A stretch of DNA of 64,000 nt, from the NCBI RefSeq assembly GCF_000737195.2, contig NZ_JALM01000034.1, positions 62,001 to 126,000 on the forward strand, read 5' to 3'. This stretch comes from Sciscionella sediminilitoris. GTDB taxonomy: Bacteria; Actinomycetota; Actinomycetes; Mycobacteriales; Pseudonocardiaceae. This document shows, one piece after another, positions 19,501 to 31,764 of this stretch (the first letter of the stretch is position 1; each line of letters begins with the position of its first letter). The notes beneath the pieces are model-generated. The model ran no database searches and had not been told where the DNA came from. It saw only the letters and a program-made list of their open reading frames with translations. The position numbers and the translations under genes were made by a program.

Positions 19501-22500
19501 TCGTGCTCGTCGATGCGCAGGCAGGGGATGGACGAATCGAGGTCGAGCTCGCCGGTGCTGATCAGGAAGGCAGGTGCGGCATCGGCGAGGATGAACCGCA
19601 GCCGCCGCGCCGGATGTGCCGGATCGAGCGGCAGATAGGCGGCCCCGGCCAGTTGCGTACCGAGCAGCGCGACCGGCAACTCGGCTCGCCGGGACACGGC
19701 CACCGCGACCAGGTCTCCCTCGCGCACGCCATGCTCGCGCAGGTATCGCGCGAGTGCCGAGGCCCGCGCGGCGAGCCCGGCATAGCTCAGTTCGCTGTCA
19801 CCCGCGCGCACCGCGACCGCGTCCGGGGTTCGGCGGGCCTGGTCGAGGAACAGTTCGGGCAGCGTCGTGTCCGGCACGGCGCGCGTGGTGTGTTCGGCCG
19901 CTACGCGCAGTTCCCGGTGCTCCGCCTGGGAAAGCACGTCGATCGTGCTGATCCGGCGTTCGGGTGCGGCGGCGAGCTGGGTGAGCACCCGCAGGTACCG
20001 CTCGGCGATCTCCTTCGCGCTCCGTTCCTCGAACAGCGCGCTGGCGTAGCGCAGCGTGCAGTGCAATCCGGCGGGGGCACCGGTTTCGTCGCGGTCCTCG
20101 GAGAGAGCGAAGGACAGATCGAATTTCGCGGTCCCGGTCTCCGCCTCCTGCTCGGTGACGGTGAGCCCGTCGAACGCGGCTCGGTGTGCGGGGGCGGCCC
20201 GGAAGGCGAGCATCACCTGGAACAGGGGATGCCTGGCGAACGAACGGACCGGGTTCAGCGCCTCCACCAGCCGTTCGAACGGAACCTGCTGATCGGCCAG
20301 GGCCTGCCGGTCCAGCTCGCGCACCCGTTCCAGCAGTTCGGTGCCCCGCGGATCCCCGCTCGCATCGGTGCGCAGTACGACGGTATTGACGAAGAACCCG
20401 GCCAGTGCGGCGGTCGCGGGCTCGGTGCGCCCGGAGACCGGGGTGCCGATCGGCAGATCGTGTCCCGCTCCGAGCTTGCCGAGCAGGATCGCCAGCCCCG
20501 CGTGCAGCACCATGAACAGCGTGGAACCGGTGCGCGCGGCAAGCCCGGCGAGCGCGGTGTGCAGTTCGGTGCCGAGGTGCGCGGTGACCGAGGATCCCCG
20601 ATAGTCGGCGTGGGCGGGGCGCGGATGGTCGGTCGGCAGGTTCAGCTGCTGTGGTGCGCCGCGCAGCCTGGCGCACCACCGTTCGAGCATGGCGTCCCCG
20701 CCGGTGCCGGTCGCCCGTTGCCAGAGTGCGTAATCGGCGTACTGCACCGGAAGCGGCGCGAACTCCGGTGCTCGTCCGGCGCGGCGGGCGTTGTAGGCGA
20801 GCGCGAGATCGGAACGCAGCACGGAAAGGGATTCACCATCGGCGAGGATGTGGTGCAGTACGAGTACGAACACATGGCTGCGGGCGGACATCGCGAGCAA
20901 GGCCGCCCGTAGCGGTGGGGAAGCGGCGATGTCGAACGGGGCGCGCACCAGTTCGGAGATTCGTTCGCGCACCGCGGCGGGGGCGAGCTCCTCGACCGGG
21001 AGATTTCCCCGCCGTGGGCGCGAGATCAGCTGATAGGGCTGCCCGTCCTCGGCGGGAAACGCGGTGCGCAGGCTTTCGTGCCTGGCGAGCACGTCATCGG
21101 CCGCCGCGCACAGCGCCTCCCGATCCAGTTCGCCTTCCAGGCGCAGTACGAACGGGACGTGATAGGCGGGACCCGCGTTGTCGAGCTGATCGACGAACCA
21201 TAGCCGGTTCGCCGCGATGGACAACGGCGGCCGTTCGGGGCGGGGGCCGGCCACCAGTGCGGGCCGCTCGGTCGCGTTCGCCTCGCGCACCGCCACGGCG
21301 ACCGCCGAGGGCGTTTGCGCGGTGAACACCTCCGCGAGCGGTAGCCGGACCGAGAACACCTCCTCGATCCGCGCCACGAGACGCATCACGAGCAGGGAAT
21401 GCCCGCCGAGCGCGAAGAACCCGTCCTCGGTACCGACCTCGGAGAGCCCGAGTGTCTCGGCGAACAGCGCGCAGAGGATCTCCTCGTCCGTGGTCACCGG
21501 CCGCCCTGTCCGGTCACCCGAGCCGAATTCCGGGGCGGGAAGCAGTGCGTGGTCGATTTTGCCGTTGCTGTTCAACGGGAAGGACCCGAGCACCGTGATG
21601 GCCGCCGGGACCATGTACTCCGGAAGCGCCCCGGCCAGCGCGGACCGCAGCCCCGCGTGATCCGGGTTCACCCCGGAGGGCGGAACCACATACGCCGCGA
21701 GCCGCCGCTGCCCTGCCTCGTCCTCGTGCACGGTGACCAGTGCGGCGGCGACCGAATCCTGCGCGGCGAGCACGGTCTCGATCTCGCCGAGCTCGATCCG
21801 GAATCCGCGCAGCTTCACCTGCTTGTCGTCACGGCCGAGGAACTCGATGCGTCCGTGCCGTGTCCACCGCACCAGGTCGCCGGTGCGATACATCCGGGTA
21901 CCCGGCGGGCCGAACGGATCGGCGAGGAACCGTTCGGCAGTGCGCCGCGGATCGCCGAGGTAGCCGCGGGCCAACCCGGAACCGGAGAGGTAGAGCTCAC
22001 CGGGGACGCCAGGCGGTACCGGGCGCAGCCGGGCGTCGAGCACGCTGGCTCGCCTGTTGTCCATGGGCCTCCCGATCGGAACCGGGGCACCGAGTTCCGC
22101 GCCACGCTCGATCGCTTGGTACGTGGCGAAGGTGGTGGTCTCGGTCGGCCCGTAGACGTGGACGAGTTTGGTGTCCGCGCAGTGCGCGAGCACCCGGCGC
22201 AGCCCGTCGGCCCCGACCTGCTCGCCGCCCTGCCACACCTGCCCGACCGGGGCGAAACAGTCCGGCTGGTCTTCGGCGAGCAGTTCGAAAAGCGCCGTGG
22301 TGAGGAAAACCGCGGTCGGCCGGTATTCGGCGAACAGGCTTCGGTAGACGCCGGGATCGAGGTCACCTTCCGGGGCACAGATGATCCGGCCGCCGCGCAG
22401 CAGCGGTGGCCACAGTTCGAAGGTGGACGCGTCGAAGGCGTGCGAGGAGTGCAGCAGCACCCGCCGCGCGGTCTCGCCGTCCCATGCGCTGTCCGAGACC

Positions 22501-24380
22501 AGCGCCAGAATGTCCGCGTGGGTGACCGCGACTCCTTTGGGTCGGCCCGTGGAGCCGGAGGTGTACATGACGTAGGCGAGCCGTTCGGGATGCACCGGGG
22601 CAGGCGCCGCCGGTTGTCCACTGCCCTCGCTGTCCTCGATTGCGGGCACGTCGAGCGCGCGCAGTCCCGCATGCCCTTCGCCGCCCGGATCGCGCAGCAG
22701 CAGCCGCGCCCCGGTGTCCCGCAGGATCGTCTCGACCCGTGCCCGGGGGAAGGACTCGTGCAACGGAACATAGGCCGCACCGGCCTTGAGCACCGCGAGG
22801 AGCGCGACGACCAGCCGTGGGCCGCGGCGCAGCCGTACCGCGACGGGTTCTTCGGCGCGGACATCTTCGGCCCGCAGCCGCGCGGCGAGGGCCTCGGCGA
22901 CGCGATCGAGCCGCGCGTAGGTGTATTCGCTGCCGTCGGCGCCCGCCACGAGGGCGATCGCGTCCGGGTGTGCGTGTACCCGTTCGGTGAACGCGCTCGC
23001 CACATCCTCGGCGGGCACGCGGCGCGGGCGCGGTGCGGCGAGCACGACCGCTCGTTCGGCGGGGGAGAGCACCGCGGCCTCGTCGATTCCCCGGTCCGGG
23101 GCGTGCACCAGTCCGGCAAGCAGTCGCTGATATCGCTCGGCGATCGAGCGCGCGGTCTCCTCGTCGAACAGCTCGGTCGCGTACTGCAGGTAGCCGCCGA
23201 TCTCACCGGTTTCGGCGTCCGGGGCGAGCAGGAAAAGCAGGTCGAACTTGGCGGCCCCGGTGCCGAGGAACTCCGTGCGCACGGTCAGTTCGCCGAGCCG
23301 CACCTGTTCGGTCGCGTTGTCCTCCATGGTCAGCACGATCTGGGAATAGGGCTGGTGGCCCAGCCCGCGCCGCGGATTGAGCCAGTGAATCAGGCGTTCG
23401 AACGGGACATCCTGGTTGGCGTAGGCCGCCAGATCGGTCTCGCGCACCCTGGCGAGCAACTCGGTGAAGCAGGGGGCTCCCGAGGTATCGGTTCGCAGCA
23501 CGAGGGTGTTCACGAAGTACCCGACCAGCTGATCGAGCCCCTCCTCGGTGCGCCCGGCGACGCTGGTGCCGATCGGCAGGTCGGTGCCCGCGCCGAGCCG
23601 GTCGAGCAGAACGGCGAGCGCGGCGTGCAGCACCATGAACTCGGTGCACCTGGTGCGCGCGGCCAGCGCGGCGATCGCGGTGCGCAGGGACGCGTCCACG
23701 TGCAGCGGGGTGCGCGCACCGCGCCTGCTCGGCCGGGAAGGGCGGGGGTGATCGGTCGGCAGTGCCAGCAGTTCGGGGGCTCCGTCGAGCACCCGGTGCC
23801 AGTGCTCGAGCTGTTCCCGGAGCAGGCTGTGCTCGTCATCCTGGTCGCCGAGCAGTTCCTGCTGCCAGAGCACATAATCGCCGTACTGCACGGGAAGCTC
23901 GGCCCAGCCGGGTTCGCTCCCCGCGGTGCGTGCGGTGTAGGCGGTGAGCAGATCGTGCACCAGGGGAGTGGTCGACCAGCCGTCGGTGGCGACGTGGTGG
24001 GCGAGCAGCAGCAGGGCGTGCTCCCGTGGTCCGGTGCGCACGAGCTCGGCGCGGAACGCGGGCTCGTGCTCCAGGTCGAAGCAGTGGCGGGCAAGACGTT
24101 CCAGCAGCGCCGGACCCTGCTCCGGATCCGAGTCGTGCACCGTCATCGCGGGCGCCTCGGCCGGATCGAGCACGAGCTGCACTGGTTCGCCGTCCACCTC
24201 GGGCATCCTGGTGCGCAGGATCTCGTGCCGTGCCACGAGATCGACGACCGCGGTGGCGAGCGCGGCGGTGTCGAGCTCACCGGTACAGCGCAGGACGAGC
24301 GGCACGTTGTAGGTCGCGTTCGGCCCCTCGAGCCGGTGCAGGAACCACAGTCCCCGAGCCCCGTTGGACAGCGGAATCAC
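13572..24380 (-). CDS. NRPS B: C-A-T-C-A-T-C-A-T-E, modules 3 to 5
   Basis: 3602 residues. C3 1-440 (HHVATDG), A3 455-955, T3 (Ser995); C4 1045-1490 (HHILADG 1176-1182), A4 1505-1995, T4 (Ser2036); C5 2085-2530, A5 2545-3040, T5 with LGGDS (Ser3079, the D form typical before epimerases); epimerase 3125-3560 with HHAAVDG and GFNYLGR. C5 reads HHIAADE (2211-2217): the usual glycine after aspartate is glutamate. By-eye codes: A3 DAFLWGVTFK (aliphatic-like), A4 DILQLGLIWK (matches the published Gly code), A5 DVAMIGAMCK (unassigned, possibly aromatic). Residue 5 leaves as the D-epimer. Start is GTG 24380 with GAGGAGGG upstream, in GTGA overlap with the NRPS A stop; the longer frame to 24629 is read-through of NRPS A in another frame. 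Confidence 0.95.
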   Translation of the reverse strand: MIPLSNGARGLWFLHRLEGPNATYNVPLVLRCTGELDTAALATAVVDLVARHEILRTRMPEVDGEPVQLVLDPAEAPAMTVHDSDPEQGPALLERLARHCFDLEHEPAFRAELVRTGPREHALLLLAHHVATDGWSTTPLVHDLLTAYTARTAGSEPGWAELPVQYGDYVLWQQELLGDQDDEHSLLREQLEHWHRVLDGAPELLALPTDHPRPSRPSRRGARTPLHVDASLRTAIAALAARTRCTEFMVLHAALAVLLDRLGAGTDLPIGTSVAGRTEEGLDQLVGYFVNTLVLRTDTSGAPCFTELLARVRETDLAAYANQDVPFERLIHWLNPRRGLGHQPYSQIVLTMEDNATEQVRLGELTVRTEFLGTGAAKFDLLFLLAPDAETGEIGGYLQYATELFDEETARSIAERYQRLLAGLVHAPDRGIDEAAVLSPAERAVVLAAPRPRRVPAEDVASAFTERVHAHPDAIALVAGADGSEYTYARLDRVAEALAARLRAEDVRAEEPVAVRLRRGPRLVVALLAVLKAGAAYVPLHESFPRARVETILRDTGARLLLRDPGGEGHAGLRALDVPAIEDSEGSGQPAAPAPVHPERLAYVMYTSGSTGRPKGVAVTHADILALVSDSAWDGETARRVLLHSSHAFDASTFELWPPLLRGGRIICAPEGDLDPGVYRSLFAEYRPTAVFLTTALFELLAEDQPDCFAPVGQVWQGGEQVGADGLRRVLAHCADTKLVHVYGPTETTTFATYQAIERGAELGAPVPIGRPMDNRRASVLDARLRPVPPGVPGELYLSGSGLARGYLGDPRRTAERFLADPFGPPGTRMYRTGDLVRWTRHGRIEFLGRDDKQVKLRGFRIELGEIETVLAAQDSVAAALVTVHEDEAGQRRLAAYVVPPSGVNPDHAGLRSALAGALPEYMVPAAITVLGSFPLNSNGKIDHALLPAPEFGSGDRTGRPVTTDEEILCALFAETLGLSEVGTEDGFFALGGHSLLVMRLVARIEEVFSVRLPLAEVFTAQTPSAVAVAVREANATERPALVAGPRPERPPLSIAANRLWFVDQLDNAGPAYHVPFVLRLEGELDREALCAAADDVLARHESLRTAFPAEDGQPYQLISRPRRGNLPVEELAPAAVRERISELVRAPFDIAASPPLRAALLAMSARSHVFVLVLHHILADGESLSVLRSDLALAYNARRAGRAPEFAPLPVQYADYALWQRATGTGGDAMLERWCARLRGAPQQLNLPTDHPRPAHADYRGSSVTAHLGTELHTALAGLAARTGSTLFMVLHAGLAILLGKLGAGHDLPIGTPVSGRTEPATAALAGFFVNTVVLRTDASGDPRGTELLERVRELDRQALADQQVPFERLVEALNPVRSFARHPLFQVMLAFRAAPAHRAAFDGLTVTEQEAETGTAKFDLSFALSEDRDETGAPAGLHCTLRYASALFEERSAKEIAERYLRVLTQLAAAPERRISTIDVLSQAEHRELRVAAEHTTRAVPDTTLPELFLDQARRTPDAVAVRAGDSELSYAGLAARASALARYLREHGVREGDLVAVAVSRRAELPVALLGTQLAGAAYLPLDPAHPARRLRFILADAAPAFLISTGELDLDSSIPCLRIDEHEPDGAGTAPVPIRALGPAYVIYTSGSTGRPKGVRVSQRNLVNFLGALGELVPLEAEERLLAVTTVAFDIAALELYLPLISGATVVLADSEDVRDPGALARLIRAERISTLQATPALWEALLDNDQQVVRGLRALVGGEALPAPLAARLLATGSPVRNLYGPTETTIWSTTALLEHGNDGQAPPIGTPLWNTRAHVLDAALRPVPPRVPGELYLAGDGVADGYLGRPGLTAGRFLADPFGPPGTRMYRTGDLALREPDGTLHYLGRTDQQVKIRGFRIELGEIEAELVAHPSVGRAAAAVHEDDRTGTRIIAYLTGAPGVRPEPDAVRDHLRTRLPDYMLPAQYTVLDELPLNPNGKLDRGALPAPERREGTDKTPPRGPREALLCGLFAQVLGIEGCGVHEDFFALGGHSLLVTTLVGRIRAECGEIGIRDVFEAPTVAGLAARAGRAGPPRAPLRTVAPALRGTLSFAQQRLWFLHQFEGTSVAYNIPLALRLDACPNEDALRAALADVVLRHESLRTIFPDVDGRPYQQVVDIEQAEVPFENLDGPPERLWEAARYEFDLTTELPVRASLLRGPRPILLLVLHHIAADEASLGPLLHDLGIAYTARNTGSAPSLPPLPVQYADYAHWQRTVLGDRADTGSALATELAYWREALRGLSDELALPTDRPRPSAATHRGGLVHFTVGAETRDRITALARAHRATGFMVVHAALAALLTRIGAGTDIAIGTAVDGRSDPALAQVAGFFVNSIVLRADTSGRPRFTELIDRVREADLGAYAHQEVPFEQLVEELNPDRSAARHPLFQVTLAVTADGNRLEFAADGLHGEAEFVRTTMAKFDLSFSLAEDENGFAGTLEFATDLFDTGTANSLAERFSRLLGELTAAPQRRISEFDLLSAAERNTVLHTWNTTEDDAPVLELPRLFERQVAETPTLPALSGPEGELSYAGLNGRANRIAHHLIGLGFGPGDVLACCLPRGALALAAILGIAKAGAAYLPVDPDYPADRIRHMLTDAAPGRVLTTRALARAVPTGTARALVLDDLGVAAALDRLPGTDPDDDDRVTPLSSSATAYVIYTSGSSGRPKGVAVSHSGIGNSLRSLIARADVRAGERYLHFVSLSFDVSLAEIGMALVSGACLVIPPERLAGAELAAFLEREHIAHVMLPPSMLSALPESGLRGLRSVITGGETFAGDLVERWAPGRRMINAYGPTEATMCATLSQPLRPGEPAPIGSPIPNTRCYVLDGDLQPVPPGGTGELYLAGTGLAIGYLNQPGQTADRFLANPFGGPGERMYRTGDLVRWEAGGALRFIGRADEQVKIRGYRLELGEVEAVLSDQDGVGMAAAAVLERATGEKQLVGYVTPGPGAELDPATLRAGALATLPDYMVPTEYLVLDALPLTPNGKVDRAALPAPTEIQQPHTAPRDQREELLCGIYTELLGRAEVGIDEGFFALGGDSILSIQLVSRARKAGLRFSAADVFQRGTVRELAALASAGAPRRDTDENGTGPLPALPIMRWLHELDGVSPRFSQSMLLSVPAGLDRERLTSALGALLDTHDALRLRWPEDGEPVVLPKGSIDPASVLHVADAREHGREPAWLGEQGHAAWRQLDPAAGVMLRCVWFDRGSAGPGALLLVLHHAAVDGISWRILLPDLRAAYEGAAPEAVPTSLRTWSLWLHEEALRPGRTAELTFWERALTVPTAPIGRRPLDPRTDTAGRAEEFTTVLGAEQTRALLTTVAARFNAGIEDVLLTAFAVALGKAARGPVLVDVEGHGRQTGLFEDVDLSRTVGWFTTSYPLLLEPGTADPKQGTALGAALKAVKEQVRAVPDRGIGYGLLRYLNEETAARLRALPGAAAGFNYLGRMATAGRNQDEPGDWSVLPGAPVPPGQGPDMPAVHAIDVNALTEDRADGPYLSVTWMWQPGVLDEAAVTRLAADFDEALRTLVEHTARPDSGGLTPSDLGMTLDQDEILDLEAELGNPE

Positions 24381-27300
24381 GGTGTGCCCTCCTCGGTACG
24401 GCGCATCCGGCGCAGTGCGGGGCGAGCCCGGCTCGGCCCGTCGAGTGCCGTGGCGAGAGCGGCGACGGTGGGATGTTCGAAAACCGAGCGAAGCGGCAGC
24501 TGTACACCCAACCGCGCGCGGATCCTGCTCACCAGCTTGGTGGCGAGCAGCGAATGCCCGCCGAGTGCGAAGAAGTCGTCGCCGGTCCCGACCGAGCCGA
24601 CCCCGAGCGCCTCCGCGAACAGCTGGCACAGCAGGTGTTCGCGCTCATCGGCCGGTGGCGTCAGCTGCGCCGCTCGCCGATCCTCGGGGGCGGGCAAGGC
24701 GGCATGGTCGAGCTTGCCGTTGGCGCTGCGCGGCAGTTTTTCCAGCGGCTGGATCGCCGAGGGCAGCATGTACCCGGGAAGGATCGTCCCGAGGTGTGCG
24801 CGCACCTCGTCGACATCCAGCGGGCCGGACGGCACCAGGTAGGCGGTGATCCTCCGGTCTCCCGGCTGGTCCTCGCGCACCACGACGGCGGCGCCGCTCA
24901 CCGAGGGATGACTGGTGCACGCGGCCTCGATCTCGGCGAGTTCGATGCGGAACCCGCGCACCTTGACCTGCCGGTCGACCCGCCCGGCGAACTCCAGCGT
25001 CGCGTCGGATCGCCAGCGAGCCAGATCGCCGGAGCGGTACATGCGGGTGCCCGCGGGGCCGAACGGATCGGCGAGGAAACGCTGTGCGGTCAGCCCCGGC
25101 CTGCCGAGATAGCCCCGGGTCACCAGCGCGCCCGCGATGTAGAGTTCCCCGGTCACTCCGGGGGGAACCGGGCGCAGCGCGTCGTCGAGCACGTACATCC
25201 GGGTTCCCCAGACCGGACGGCCGATGGTGACCACGCCCGAGGGAACCGCGGCATCCGGTTCGATCCGGTACTCCATACAGCCGACCGTGGTCTCGCTCGG
25301 CCCGTACTCGTTGATCACCGTGACCCCTGGATGCCTGCGCCGCCAGGTGTCGAGGATCTCGCCGAGCAGTGATTCGCCGCCGAGTACCAGCTGCTCGCTG
25401 GGGGAGAACCGGTCCGGGAGCGCGAGCAGCAGCGGAAGGTGGCTCGGGGTGGCTTTGACGAATGTCGGCCGGTGCAGGTCCAACCGTGCCGATTCGTCGA
25501 GCTCCACCAGGTGGACCTCACCGCCCGCGGTCAGCGGGGCCAGCAGCCCGGTCATGGTCAGGTCGAAGGACACCGGCGAGTGCACGAGGGCACGTCCGCC
25601 GACGCTCGGATAGGTCCGCCGAGTCCACGCCAGGTAGGTGTGCAAGGAATCGTGTTGCACCACAACGGTCTTCGGTCGCCCGGTCGAACCGGAGGTGAAC
25701 ACGGCGAAAGCGGTGTTTCCGGGCCGGGCTCGCGGCCAGTCGGGTGTCGCCGCCGACCTCGTGGCCGCGTCCTCGACGCTCAGGACGGCGATCTCGGCCG
25801 GGAGCTGTTCCCGGTGTGCCTCTTCGGTGAGCGCGAGAACCGGTTCGGTATCGGCGAGCATCGCCTCGACCCGCGCGCTCGGGTAGGCGGGATCGATCGG
25901 GACGAAGGCGGCACCGGACTTGCTGATCGCCAGCAGCGCGACGACGAGCTCGATGCTGCGGTCGAGCAGCACGGCGACGAATCGTTCCTCGCGCGCACCG
26001 TGCTCGCGAAGCAACCGCGCGAGGCGGTTCGCTCCGGCGTCGAGCTCGGCGTAGGTCAGCGTGCGCCCGGAGCAGCGCACCGCTATCGCGTCCGGGGTGC
26101 GCGCGGCCTGTGCCTCGGCCTGCGCGGGCAGGATGACCGGGGATGGCGCGGAACCGGTGTCGTTCCACTCGTACAGGATCCGTCGGCGCTGCGCCTCGGA
26201 GAGCAGCTCGATACGGCTCAACGGCAGGTCCGGCTCCGCGACCGCCGCGGCGAGCAGCCGGACGAGGTATTCGGCCAGGGCGTGCGCGGTTTCCGGTTCG
26301 AACAGATCCGCGGCGTATTCGAGATGACCGTCCATCCCGGCGGGTGTCCCATCGCTTTCCTGGTTCTCCTGCGCGAAAAACGAGAGGTCGAACCGGGCGG
26401 TCCCGGTCGGCGGAATGCTCAGCTCGGAGTTCAGCTCGCCGAGGTCGAGTTCGGTTTCGGCGTTGTTCTGGAAGGTGAGCATCACCTGGTAGAGCGGATG
26501 ATGGGCGAGGGATCGGCTCGGGTTGAGCTCCTCGACCAGTCGCTCGAAGGGCACGTCCTGATTGGCGTAGGCGGCGAGGTCCGTCTTGCGCACCCTGCGC
26601 AGCAGCTCGCCGAGACTCGGGTCGCCCGAGGTGTCGGTCCGCAGCACCAGGGTGTTCACGAAGAAGCCGACGAGTCCGTCGAGGGCCTCCTCGCCCCGCC
26701 CCGCGATCGCGGCCCCGACCGGGATGTCGGTTCCGGCCCCGAGCCGGGTCAGCAGCGCGGCGATCGCGGACTGCACGATCATGAACACCGTGGCGCCGGT
26801 CGCCTTGGCCAGCTCGACGAGATCACGGTGCACGGCGGCATCGAGGTGGTAGGTGACCACGCCGCCCCGCGCACTGGACACTGCGGGGCGGGGGTGGTCC
26901 GCGGGCAGCTCGAGCAGCTCCGGGGCACCGGAGAGGGCCGAACGCCAGAATCGCAGCTGCCTGGCGAATTCGCTTTCCGGATCACCTTCGTCGCCGAGCA
27001 GCGTGCGCTGCCACAGTGCGTAGTCCGGGTACTGCACGGGAAGCGGGGACCAGCTGGGGGCCCGACCGGTGGCCCGTGCCCGATACGCGGTGGACAGGTC
27101 CCTGGTCAACGGGGCAAGCGACCAGCCGTCCGCCGCGATGTGGTGCACCAGTAGCAGCAGCGTGTGCCGCTCGGGTGAGCAGCGGAACAGCCAGGCACGC
27201 AAGGGCAGTTCGGCGCCGAGGTCGAAGGGGCGGCGCGCAGTCTCGCGGAGCAGGCCGGGCAGCGCGGCTTCGTCGGTGTCCAGAACCTCCAGCTCTACCG

Positions 27301-30300
27301 AGGCCTCGTCCGGTTCCACGACCAGCTGGTACGGCTCCCCGTCGGATTCGGGGAACCGGGTGCGCAGGCTCTCGTGCCTGGTGAGCACATCCTCGAGCGC
27401 GGAATGCAGCGCCTCCTGGTCGAGCCTGCCGTCCAGGTGCAGTGCGAGCGGCACGTTGTAGGTCGGCCGTTCGCCCTCGAGCGAGCTGAGGAACCACAAC
27501 CTGCGCTGCGCGAACGACAGCGGCAGCCGGGCGGGCCGGTCGCGCGGGGTCAGCGCGGGACGCACGGCACCCGCCGTGGTGAGCCATTCGGCCAGCCGCG
27601 CGACGGTCGGGGCGTCGAACAGATCGCGCATGCTCAGCTCCGCGCCCAGCTGGGTGCGGACGCGGCTGCGCAACCGGGTCGCGGAGATCGAGTGCCCGCC
27701 GAGTTCGAAGAAGTCGTCGTCGATCGTGCTCGACGGAATGCCGAGTACCTCGGCGAACAGTTCGCACAGCAGCCGTTCGGCCGCATTGCGCGGTGGACGG
27801 CCAGCGGAGCCGGCGAGCAGGTCGGGAGCCGGAAGCAGCGCGCGGTCGAGTTTTCCGTTCGGGGTCAGCGGAAGGCGGCCGAGCAGCAGTACGGCCGAAG
27901 GCACCATGTAGTCCGGCAGTCGGTAGGCGAGCCGTTCGCGCAGCGTGCTCTGCAGCGCGCCGAGCAGCCGCGCGTCGCCCGGCTCTCCGACTACGTGCCC
28001 GGCCGTCACCGGGAACGGCCCGTCGTCGAGGTGACCGGTGTCGGTGCGCGGGCCGAGCAGCACGTCGAATCGCTCCGGATCGGAGCCGGGTACCACCGCG
28101 GCCCGGTACCCGCACCGGTCACCGGTCGCGGCGAGCTCGTCGGGTTCCATGGTGCCCGCGAGGGCATCGGTGCCCGCGCGCAGCGCGTCGGGGATCGTGC
28201 CGCCGCGTTCGAGGACTCCTGCCGCGGCGGCCGGGCCTGCCACCCGCGCGTTGGGCACTCCACGCACCCGCAGCGCCCTCGGCCGTGTCTCGCACAGGTA
28301 GCGTTCCAGCCCCGCGGTACCGGATACTTCGCTGCCCCAGTCCACCGCCGGTGCCGCGGTGAACTCGGTTTTCCCGGCACGCTCGGTGTGCAGCACGATG
28401 TCGTAGCGGTAGCGGCTCATTTCGTTGTGGTGCGCGCCGGAACGCAGCCGGGACTCGGTCCCCGCGTAGCCGAGCCCGGCGAAGAATCCTGGAGCCAGCC
28501 GCAGTTCCTTGTCCAGCAGCACGGCCTGTTCGACCGCCCCACGCAGCACCGGGGCGGCCGCGCCACTTCGCCGGTGCAGCTGGACGTCGGTGTGCAGGAT
28601 CCGGTCCAGCCGCGCATCGCGGACATCCCCGAGGAACACGGCACCGCCCGGGCTGAGCAGCCCGCGCAGTTTCTCCAGCACCGAGCGGAGGTAGTCCCCG
28701 CTCGGGAAGTACTGTACGACCGAGTTCAGCACGATCGTGTCGAACCGGTCCCCGGCGAACCCCGCGAGCTCGTGCGCGGGAACACAGTGCACGCTCACCC
28801 GCTCGCGAAGGGAGGGTGCTTCCGCCACTTGCGCGCGCAGGGTTTCCACGGCATGCGGGGACAGATCCGTGGCCGCATACGACTCGCAGTGCGGGGCGAG
28901 GTGATGCAGCAGCAGCCCGGATCCCGCACCGATCTCCAGCACCCTGCGTGGCTGTAGGTCGCGGATGCGTGCGATGGTGCTGTCGCGCCATTCGTGCAGC
29001 TGCTCGAGCGGGATCGGCATCCGGTCGTAGCTGGAGTTCCAGCCGTGAAAATTCTCCCCGGGTTCGGCCGGTGGCGCCTGCGCGTATTCCGCGTCGTGCA
29101 CCGAACACCACTCGAGCACCTGCTCGTGGGCGTCGGCGGGCGGAGCTTGGCGTGGCACCACATAGGCGAGTAGCCGGGCATCCCCGGTCGCGTCCTCGTG
29201 CACCGCCACGGCCGACTCGGCGACACCGTCCTGCGCGGCGAGCACCGCATCGATCTCGCCGAGCTCGATGCGGAATCCGCGCACCTTCACCTGCTGGTCC
29301 GCACGACCGGCGAATTCCAGCTGACCATGCGCGGACCACCTGGCCAGATCGCCGGTCCGATACATCCGGGTACCCGGTTCGAAGGGGTTCGCGAGGAAAC
29401 GTTGCGCGGTCAGGCCGGGTTGATTGAGGTAGCCGCGGGCGAGGCCCACCGTACTGACGTAGAGTTCGCCGGTCTCCCCGGACGGGATCTCGCGAAGCTG
29501 CGCATCGAGCACGTATACCCGCACCCCATCCATCGGCGTACCGAGCGCGAGTACTCCATCGGGGATGTCCGCGCCCGGCTCCACCCGGTATTCGACACAG
29601 TTTACCGTGGTTTCGGTAGGGCCGTAGACGTTGAGCACCGGTACCCCGGGATTGCGTTCCCGCCAGCGCCGCAGGTTCGCCCCGAGCAGCGCTTCACCAC
29701 CGAGCATCAGTTCCCCGCTCGGTGAGAAGCCTTCACCGAGCGCGTCGAGCAGCGGGAGATGGCTTGGCGTGGCCTTGAGAAAGGTGCACCGCGGCGGGCG
29801 GTGCCCCTCGGCGTCGGCCAGCGAGAGCACGTGCACTGTCGCGCCGGCGGCCAATGCGGAGAACAGCGAGGTGACGGTCATGTCGAAGGAAAGCGAGGAA
29901 TGCCAGAGTGAGGAGCCCGTGAGGCTCGGATACGTCCGGATCGACCAGTCGAGGTAGTCGGCGAGCGAGCGGTGTTCGATGACGACGGCCTTCGGTCGCC
30001 CCGTGGAGCCCGAGGTGTAGATGACATAGGCCGCCGTTCGCTCGTGCATGGCGGCGAGACGGTCCCGGTCGGTGAGGTCGGCCCCGTCGAGCTCGGCGAG
30101 CCGCGCGCGCGTGTGCGGAGCATCGAGCACGAGCAGCGGGGTTTCCCGGAGTTCCGGAAGCGAGGCCGCGGTGTCCCGTGTCGTCAGCACTGCGGCGGGC
30201 TGGGCATCGGTGAGCATGAACTCGATCCGCCCTGCCGGATAGTCCATGTCGATCGGCAGATAGGCGGCGCCCGTCTTCGTCACGGCGAGCAGCGCCGTGA

Positions 30301-30529
30301 CCGCTTCGGCACCCCGGGGCACCGCGACCGCGACCACCTGTTCCGGACCGGCACCGTTGGCGACCAGTTCTCTGGCCAGCTGGTTGGCCTCGCGGTTGAG
30401 CCGCGCGTAGCTGAGCTGGTCGGCACCGGCGACCACGGCGAGCCGGTCGGGAATCGTGCCCGCCTGTCGCTCGAGGAGAACGGGAAGGGACGGTTGTGGC
30501 TCCGGGGCACGCCGATCCTGACCGCGCAT
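24377..30529 (-). CDS. NRPS A: A-MT-T-C-A-T, loading module with N-methyltransferase
   Basis: 2050 residues, no leading condensation domain, so this starts the peptide. A1 spans 10-460 and resumes at 865-905; between them sits a methyltransferase (about 470-860) with SAM motif VLEIGAGSG (530-538) and [10 protein letters not shown], typical of NRPS N-methyltransferases. T1 has LGGHS (Ser947), C2 1000-1440 has HHIAADG, then A2 1460-1960 and T2 (LGGHS). By-eye code of A2 is DLTKVGEVGK, almost the published Asn code DLTKLGEVGK. A1 is DMTKMGVVNK: it keeps the Lys of Asp/Asn domains but has Val where Asn domains have Glu, so its substrate is open. Start ATG 30529 has AGGGG nearby. Predicted output is N-methyl-X1-Asn. 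Confidence 0.95.
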   Translation of the reverse strand: MRGQDRRAPEPQPSLPVLLERQAGTIPDRLAVVAGADQLSYARLNREANQLARELVANGAGPEQVVAVAVPRGAEAVTALLAVTKTGAAYLPIDMDYPAGRIEFMLTDAQPAAVLTTRDTAASLPELRETPLLVLDAPHTRARLAELDGADLTDRDRLAAMHERTAAYVIYTSGSTGRPKAVVIEHRSLADYLDWSIRTYPSLTGSSLWHSSLSFDMTVTSLFSALAAGATVHVLSLADAEGHRPPRCTFLKATPSHLPLLDALGEGFSPSGELMLGGEALLGANLRRWRERNPGVPVLNVYGPTETTVNCVEYRVEPGADIPDGVLALGTPMDGVRVYVLDAQLREIPSGETGELYVSTVGLARGYLNQPGLTAQRFLANPFEPGTRMYRTGDLARWSAHGQLEFAGRADQQVKVRGFRIELGEIDAVLAAQDGVAESAVAVHEDATGDARLLAYVVPRQAPPADAHEQVLEWCSVHDAEYAQAPPAEPGENFHGWNSSYDRMPIPLEQLHEWRDSTIARIRDLQPRRVLEIGAGSGLLLHHLAPHCESYAATDLSPHAVETLRAQVAEAPSLRERVSVHCVPAHELAGFAGDRFDTIVLNSVVQYFPSGDYLRSVLEKLRGLLSPGGAVFLGDVRDARLDRILHTDVQLHRRSGAAAPVLRGAVEQAVLLDKELRLAPGFFAGLGYAGTESRLRSGAHHNEMSRYRYDIVLHTERAGKTEFTAAPAVDWGSEVSGTAGLERYLCETRPRALRVRGVPNARVAGPAAAAGVLERGGTIPDALRAGTDALAGTMEPDELAATGDRCGYRAAVVPGSDPERFDVLLGPRTDTGHLDDGPFPVTAGHVVGEPGDARLLGALQSTLRERLAYRLPDYMVPSAVLLLGRLPLTPNGKLDRALLPAPDLLAGSAGRPPRNAAERLLCELFAEVLGIPSSTIDDDFFELGGHSISATRLRSRVRTQLGAELSMRDLFDAPTVARLAEWLTTAGAVRPALTPRDRPARLPLSFAQRRLWFLSSLEGERPTYNVPLALHLDGRLDQEALHSALEDVLTRHESLRTRFPESDGEPYQLVVEPDEASVELEVLDTDEAALPGLLRETARRPFDLGAELPLRAWLFRCSPERHTLLLLVHHIAADGWSLAPLTRDLSTAYRARATGRAPSWSPLPVQYPDYALWQRTLLGDEGDPESEFARQLRFWRSALSGAPELLELPADHPRPAVSSARGGVVTYHLDAAVHRDLVELAKATGATVFMIVQSAIAALLTRLGAGTDIPVGAAIAGRGEEALDGLVGFFVNTLVLRTDTSGDPSLGELLRRVRKTDLAAYANQDVPFERLVEELNPSRSLAHHPLYQVMLTFQNNAETELDLGELNSELSIPPTGTARFDLSFFAQENQESDGTPAGMDGHLEYAADLFEPETAHALAEYLVRLLAAAVAEPDLPLSRIELLSEAQRRRILYEWNDTGSAPSPVILPAQAEAQAARTPDAIAVRCSGRTLTYAELDAGANRLARLLREHGAREERFVAVLLDRSIELVVALLAISKSGAAFVPIDPAYPSARVEAMLADTEPVLALTEEAHREQLPAEIAVLSVEDAATRSAATPDWPRARPGNTAFAVFTSGSTGRPKTVVVQHDSLHTYLAWTRRTYPSVGGRALVHSPVSFDLTMTGLLAPLTAGGEVHLVELDESARLDLHRPTFVKATPSHLPLLLALPDRFSPSEQLVLGGESLLGEILDTWRRRHPGVTVINEYGPSETTVGCMEYRIEPDAAVPSGVVTIGRPVWGTRMYVLDDALRPVPPGVTGELYIAGALVTRGYLGRPGLTAQRFLADPFGPAGTRMYRSGDLARWRSDATLEFAGRVDRQVKVRGFRIELAEIEAACTSHPSVSGAAVVVREDQPGDRRITAYLVPSGPLDVDEVRAHLGTILPGYMLPSAIQPLEKLPRSANGKLDHAALPAPEDRRAAQLTPPADEREHLLCQLFAEALGVGSVGTGDDFFALGGHSLLATKLVSRIRARLGVQLPLRSVFEHPTVAALATALDGPSRARPALRRMRRTEEGTP

Positions 30530-30738
30530 TCGACCCCTACCTCGCTTCGCACCATCTGGTCCGCCGCTGGACGCGGCGCTACGGCCAGAAGATAGGAGCT
30601 CGCTATTTCGGCTCGTTATCCGAACGCGTGCCCGGTGGGTATAACCCGGAATCGCAAGGAAAAGACAATGATGCCGGGACGAAAACGCGTCGGAATAGGC
30701 TCGTTTCGACTACCGAGACGGCGGCGAGGAGTACCCGG
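30530..30738. promoter_or_regulatory. Divergent promoter region, NRPS operon / MbtH operon
   Basis: Gene-free 209 bases, noticeably AT-richer than the flanks. It holds GTTAT (30615-30619) and ATAAC (30641-30645) as an inverted pair with a 21-base gap, reminiscent of the pairs in the other two cluster promoter regions. Start sites for the 22-kb NRPS operon and the mbtH-racemase pair must lie here. No clear -10/-35 is visible. Confidence 0.4.
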
Positions 30739-30957
30739 ATGACCAATCCGTTCGAGGATGACGAAGCCAGCTTCCTCGTGCTGTGCAACGGGGAGGGGCA
30801 GTATTCGCTCTGGCCCGAATTCGCGGAGGTCCCGGAAGGCTGGGACGTGGTCTTCGGGCCGGGTGGCCGGGCCGAATGCCTGGACCATGTGGAACGGCAC
30901 TGGACCGATATGCGACCGCGCAGTCTTGTCGAGGCCATGCGGGAAACCGCCGGATAG
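30739..30957 (+). CDS. MbtH-like NRPS accessory protein
   Basis: A 72-residue protein with the MbtH core: NPFEDDE at the start, Y-S-L-W-P near residue 25, P-x-G-W-D-V-V and a C-terminal W-T-D-M-R-P-R-S-L. MbtH proteins bind adenylation domains and help them fold and activate amino acids. Start ATG 30739 has GAGGAG upstream; a longer frame from 30496 is not used because the family starts here. It is the first gene of a small operon divergent from the NRPS genes and very probably serves them. Confidence 0.95.
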   Translation: MTNPFEDDEASFLVLCNGEGQYSLWPEFAEVPEGWDVVFGPGGRAECLDHVERHWTDMRPRSLVEAMRETAG

Positions 30958-30993
30958 CGGGAGCAGGCAGGAGCGCGGGAGGTAGGTGGTCTC

Positions 30994-31764
30994 GTGGCCG
31001 GGTTCGCGCAGGCGCCGACGAGTCTTGCGGCCGAGGAGGTTCTCGGAGTCGTCGGCGGTATGGGACCGAAGGCGTCCGCGGAGTTCGTGCAGACCGTGTA
31101 CCGCTTCAGCGAGGCGGTCCCGGAACAACAGATGCCCCGCTTGCTACTGCATTCGGATCCGCTCATCGCGGACCGGACCGCGGCCATCGTGCGCGGTGCC
31201 GGGGAACAACTGGCCGCTGAACTCGAGGACCGGCTGCACGGTTTGCTCCGGCTCGGCGCCACCCGATTGCTGATCGCCTGTTTCACCGCCCACCATTTCC
31301 TCCCGTCCATCGATCCGGCGGTGCGCTCTCGGCTCATCTCGCTGGTCGACATCGCCGTCGAGGAGATCACTGCCCGGCCCGGACGATTCCTCATGCTGTG
31401 CACCCAGGGAACCGTGGAAGCGGGAATCTTCCAGGGCGCCCCGGACTGGCCCGGCGTCGCTGGCCGGGTCGTCTTCCCCGAAGCCGCCGATCAGGACCTG
31501 GTGCACCGGATGATCTATCGCCTCAAGGAGCACGGCGCGGACCGGCGGAATCTCCGGGATCTGCGTGCCCTTCGGCGGCGATACGGATGCACCGGACTCA
31601 TCGGCGGCTGCACGGAGTTCCACCTCGTCTCCTCGGCGCTCGCCGAACTCGGCACCGAGTCCATAGTGGACCCGTTACGTGCCATCGCGCTGCGGCTGAA
31701 CCGGAAACCACCGGAGTGCCGGGATCAACGGTGGTCCTCGGCAGCACCGATGAACCTCGCATAG
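30994..31764 (+). CDS. Aspartate/glutamate-type racemase
   Basis: A 256-residue PLP-independent racemase of the Asp/Glu racemase superfamily. It opens with the family phrase LGVVGGMGPKAS (17-28). The two catalytic cysteines are C96 (IACFTAH) and C206 (IGGCTEF). Most relatives have CNT at the first site; here the residue after Cys is Phe. GTG 30994 follows GGGAGG and lies 36 bases after mbtH, so it is co-transcribed. It may supply a D-amino acid or a related isomer to the NRPS, for example to the A-less module. Hydantoin racemase or maleate isomerase activities use the same fold and cannot be excluded. Its last 40 bases overlap the convergent sortase gene. Confidence 0.85.
   Translation: MAGFAQAPTSLAAEEVLGVVGGMGPKASAEFVQTVYRFSEAVPEQQMPRLLLHSDPLIADRTAAIVRGAGEQLAAELEDRLHGLLRLGATRLLIACFTAHHFLPSIDPAVRSRLISLVDIAVEEITARPGRFLMLCTQGTVEAGIFQGAPDWPGVAGRVVFPEAADQDLVHRMIYRLKEHGADRRNLRDLRALRRRYGCTGLIGGCTEFHLVSSALAELGTESIVDPLRAIALRLNRKPPECRDQRWSSAAPMNLA

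Noticed and set aside
16482..20912. A 1476-codon plus-strand open frame antisense to NRPS B
   Set aside because: It is the mirror of a highly GC-biased coding frame; its product is low-complexity Arg/Gly/Glu-rich with no domain, and NRPS domains run unbroken on the other strand.
24381..24629. Extended start for NRPS B
   Set aside because: This part is the carrier domain of NRPS A read in another frame; GTG 24380 has GAGGAGGG and the usual GTGA overlap.
21399..24842. A 1147-codon plus-strand open frame antisense to NRPS B and A
   Set aside because: Same shadow effect; it crosses the real NRPS A/B junction and has no recognisable motif or ribosome site.
8035..30529. Recurrent similar stretches that might look like repeats or a CRISPR-like array
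   Set aside because: They are the repeated core motifs of NRPS condensation, adenylation and carrier domains, spaced by whole modules; there are no short repeats with unique spacers anywhere in the window.
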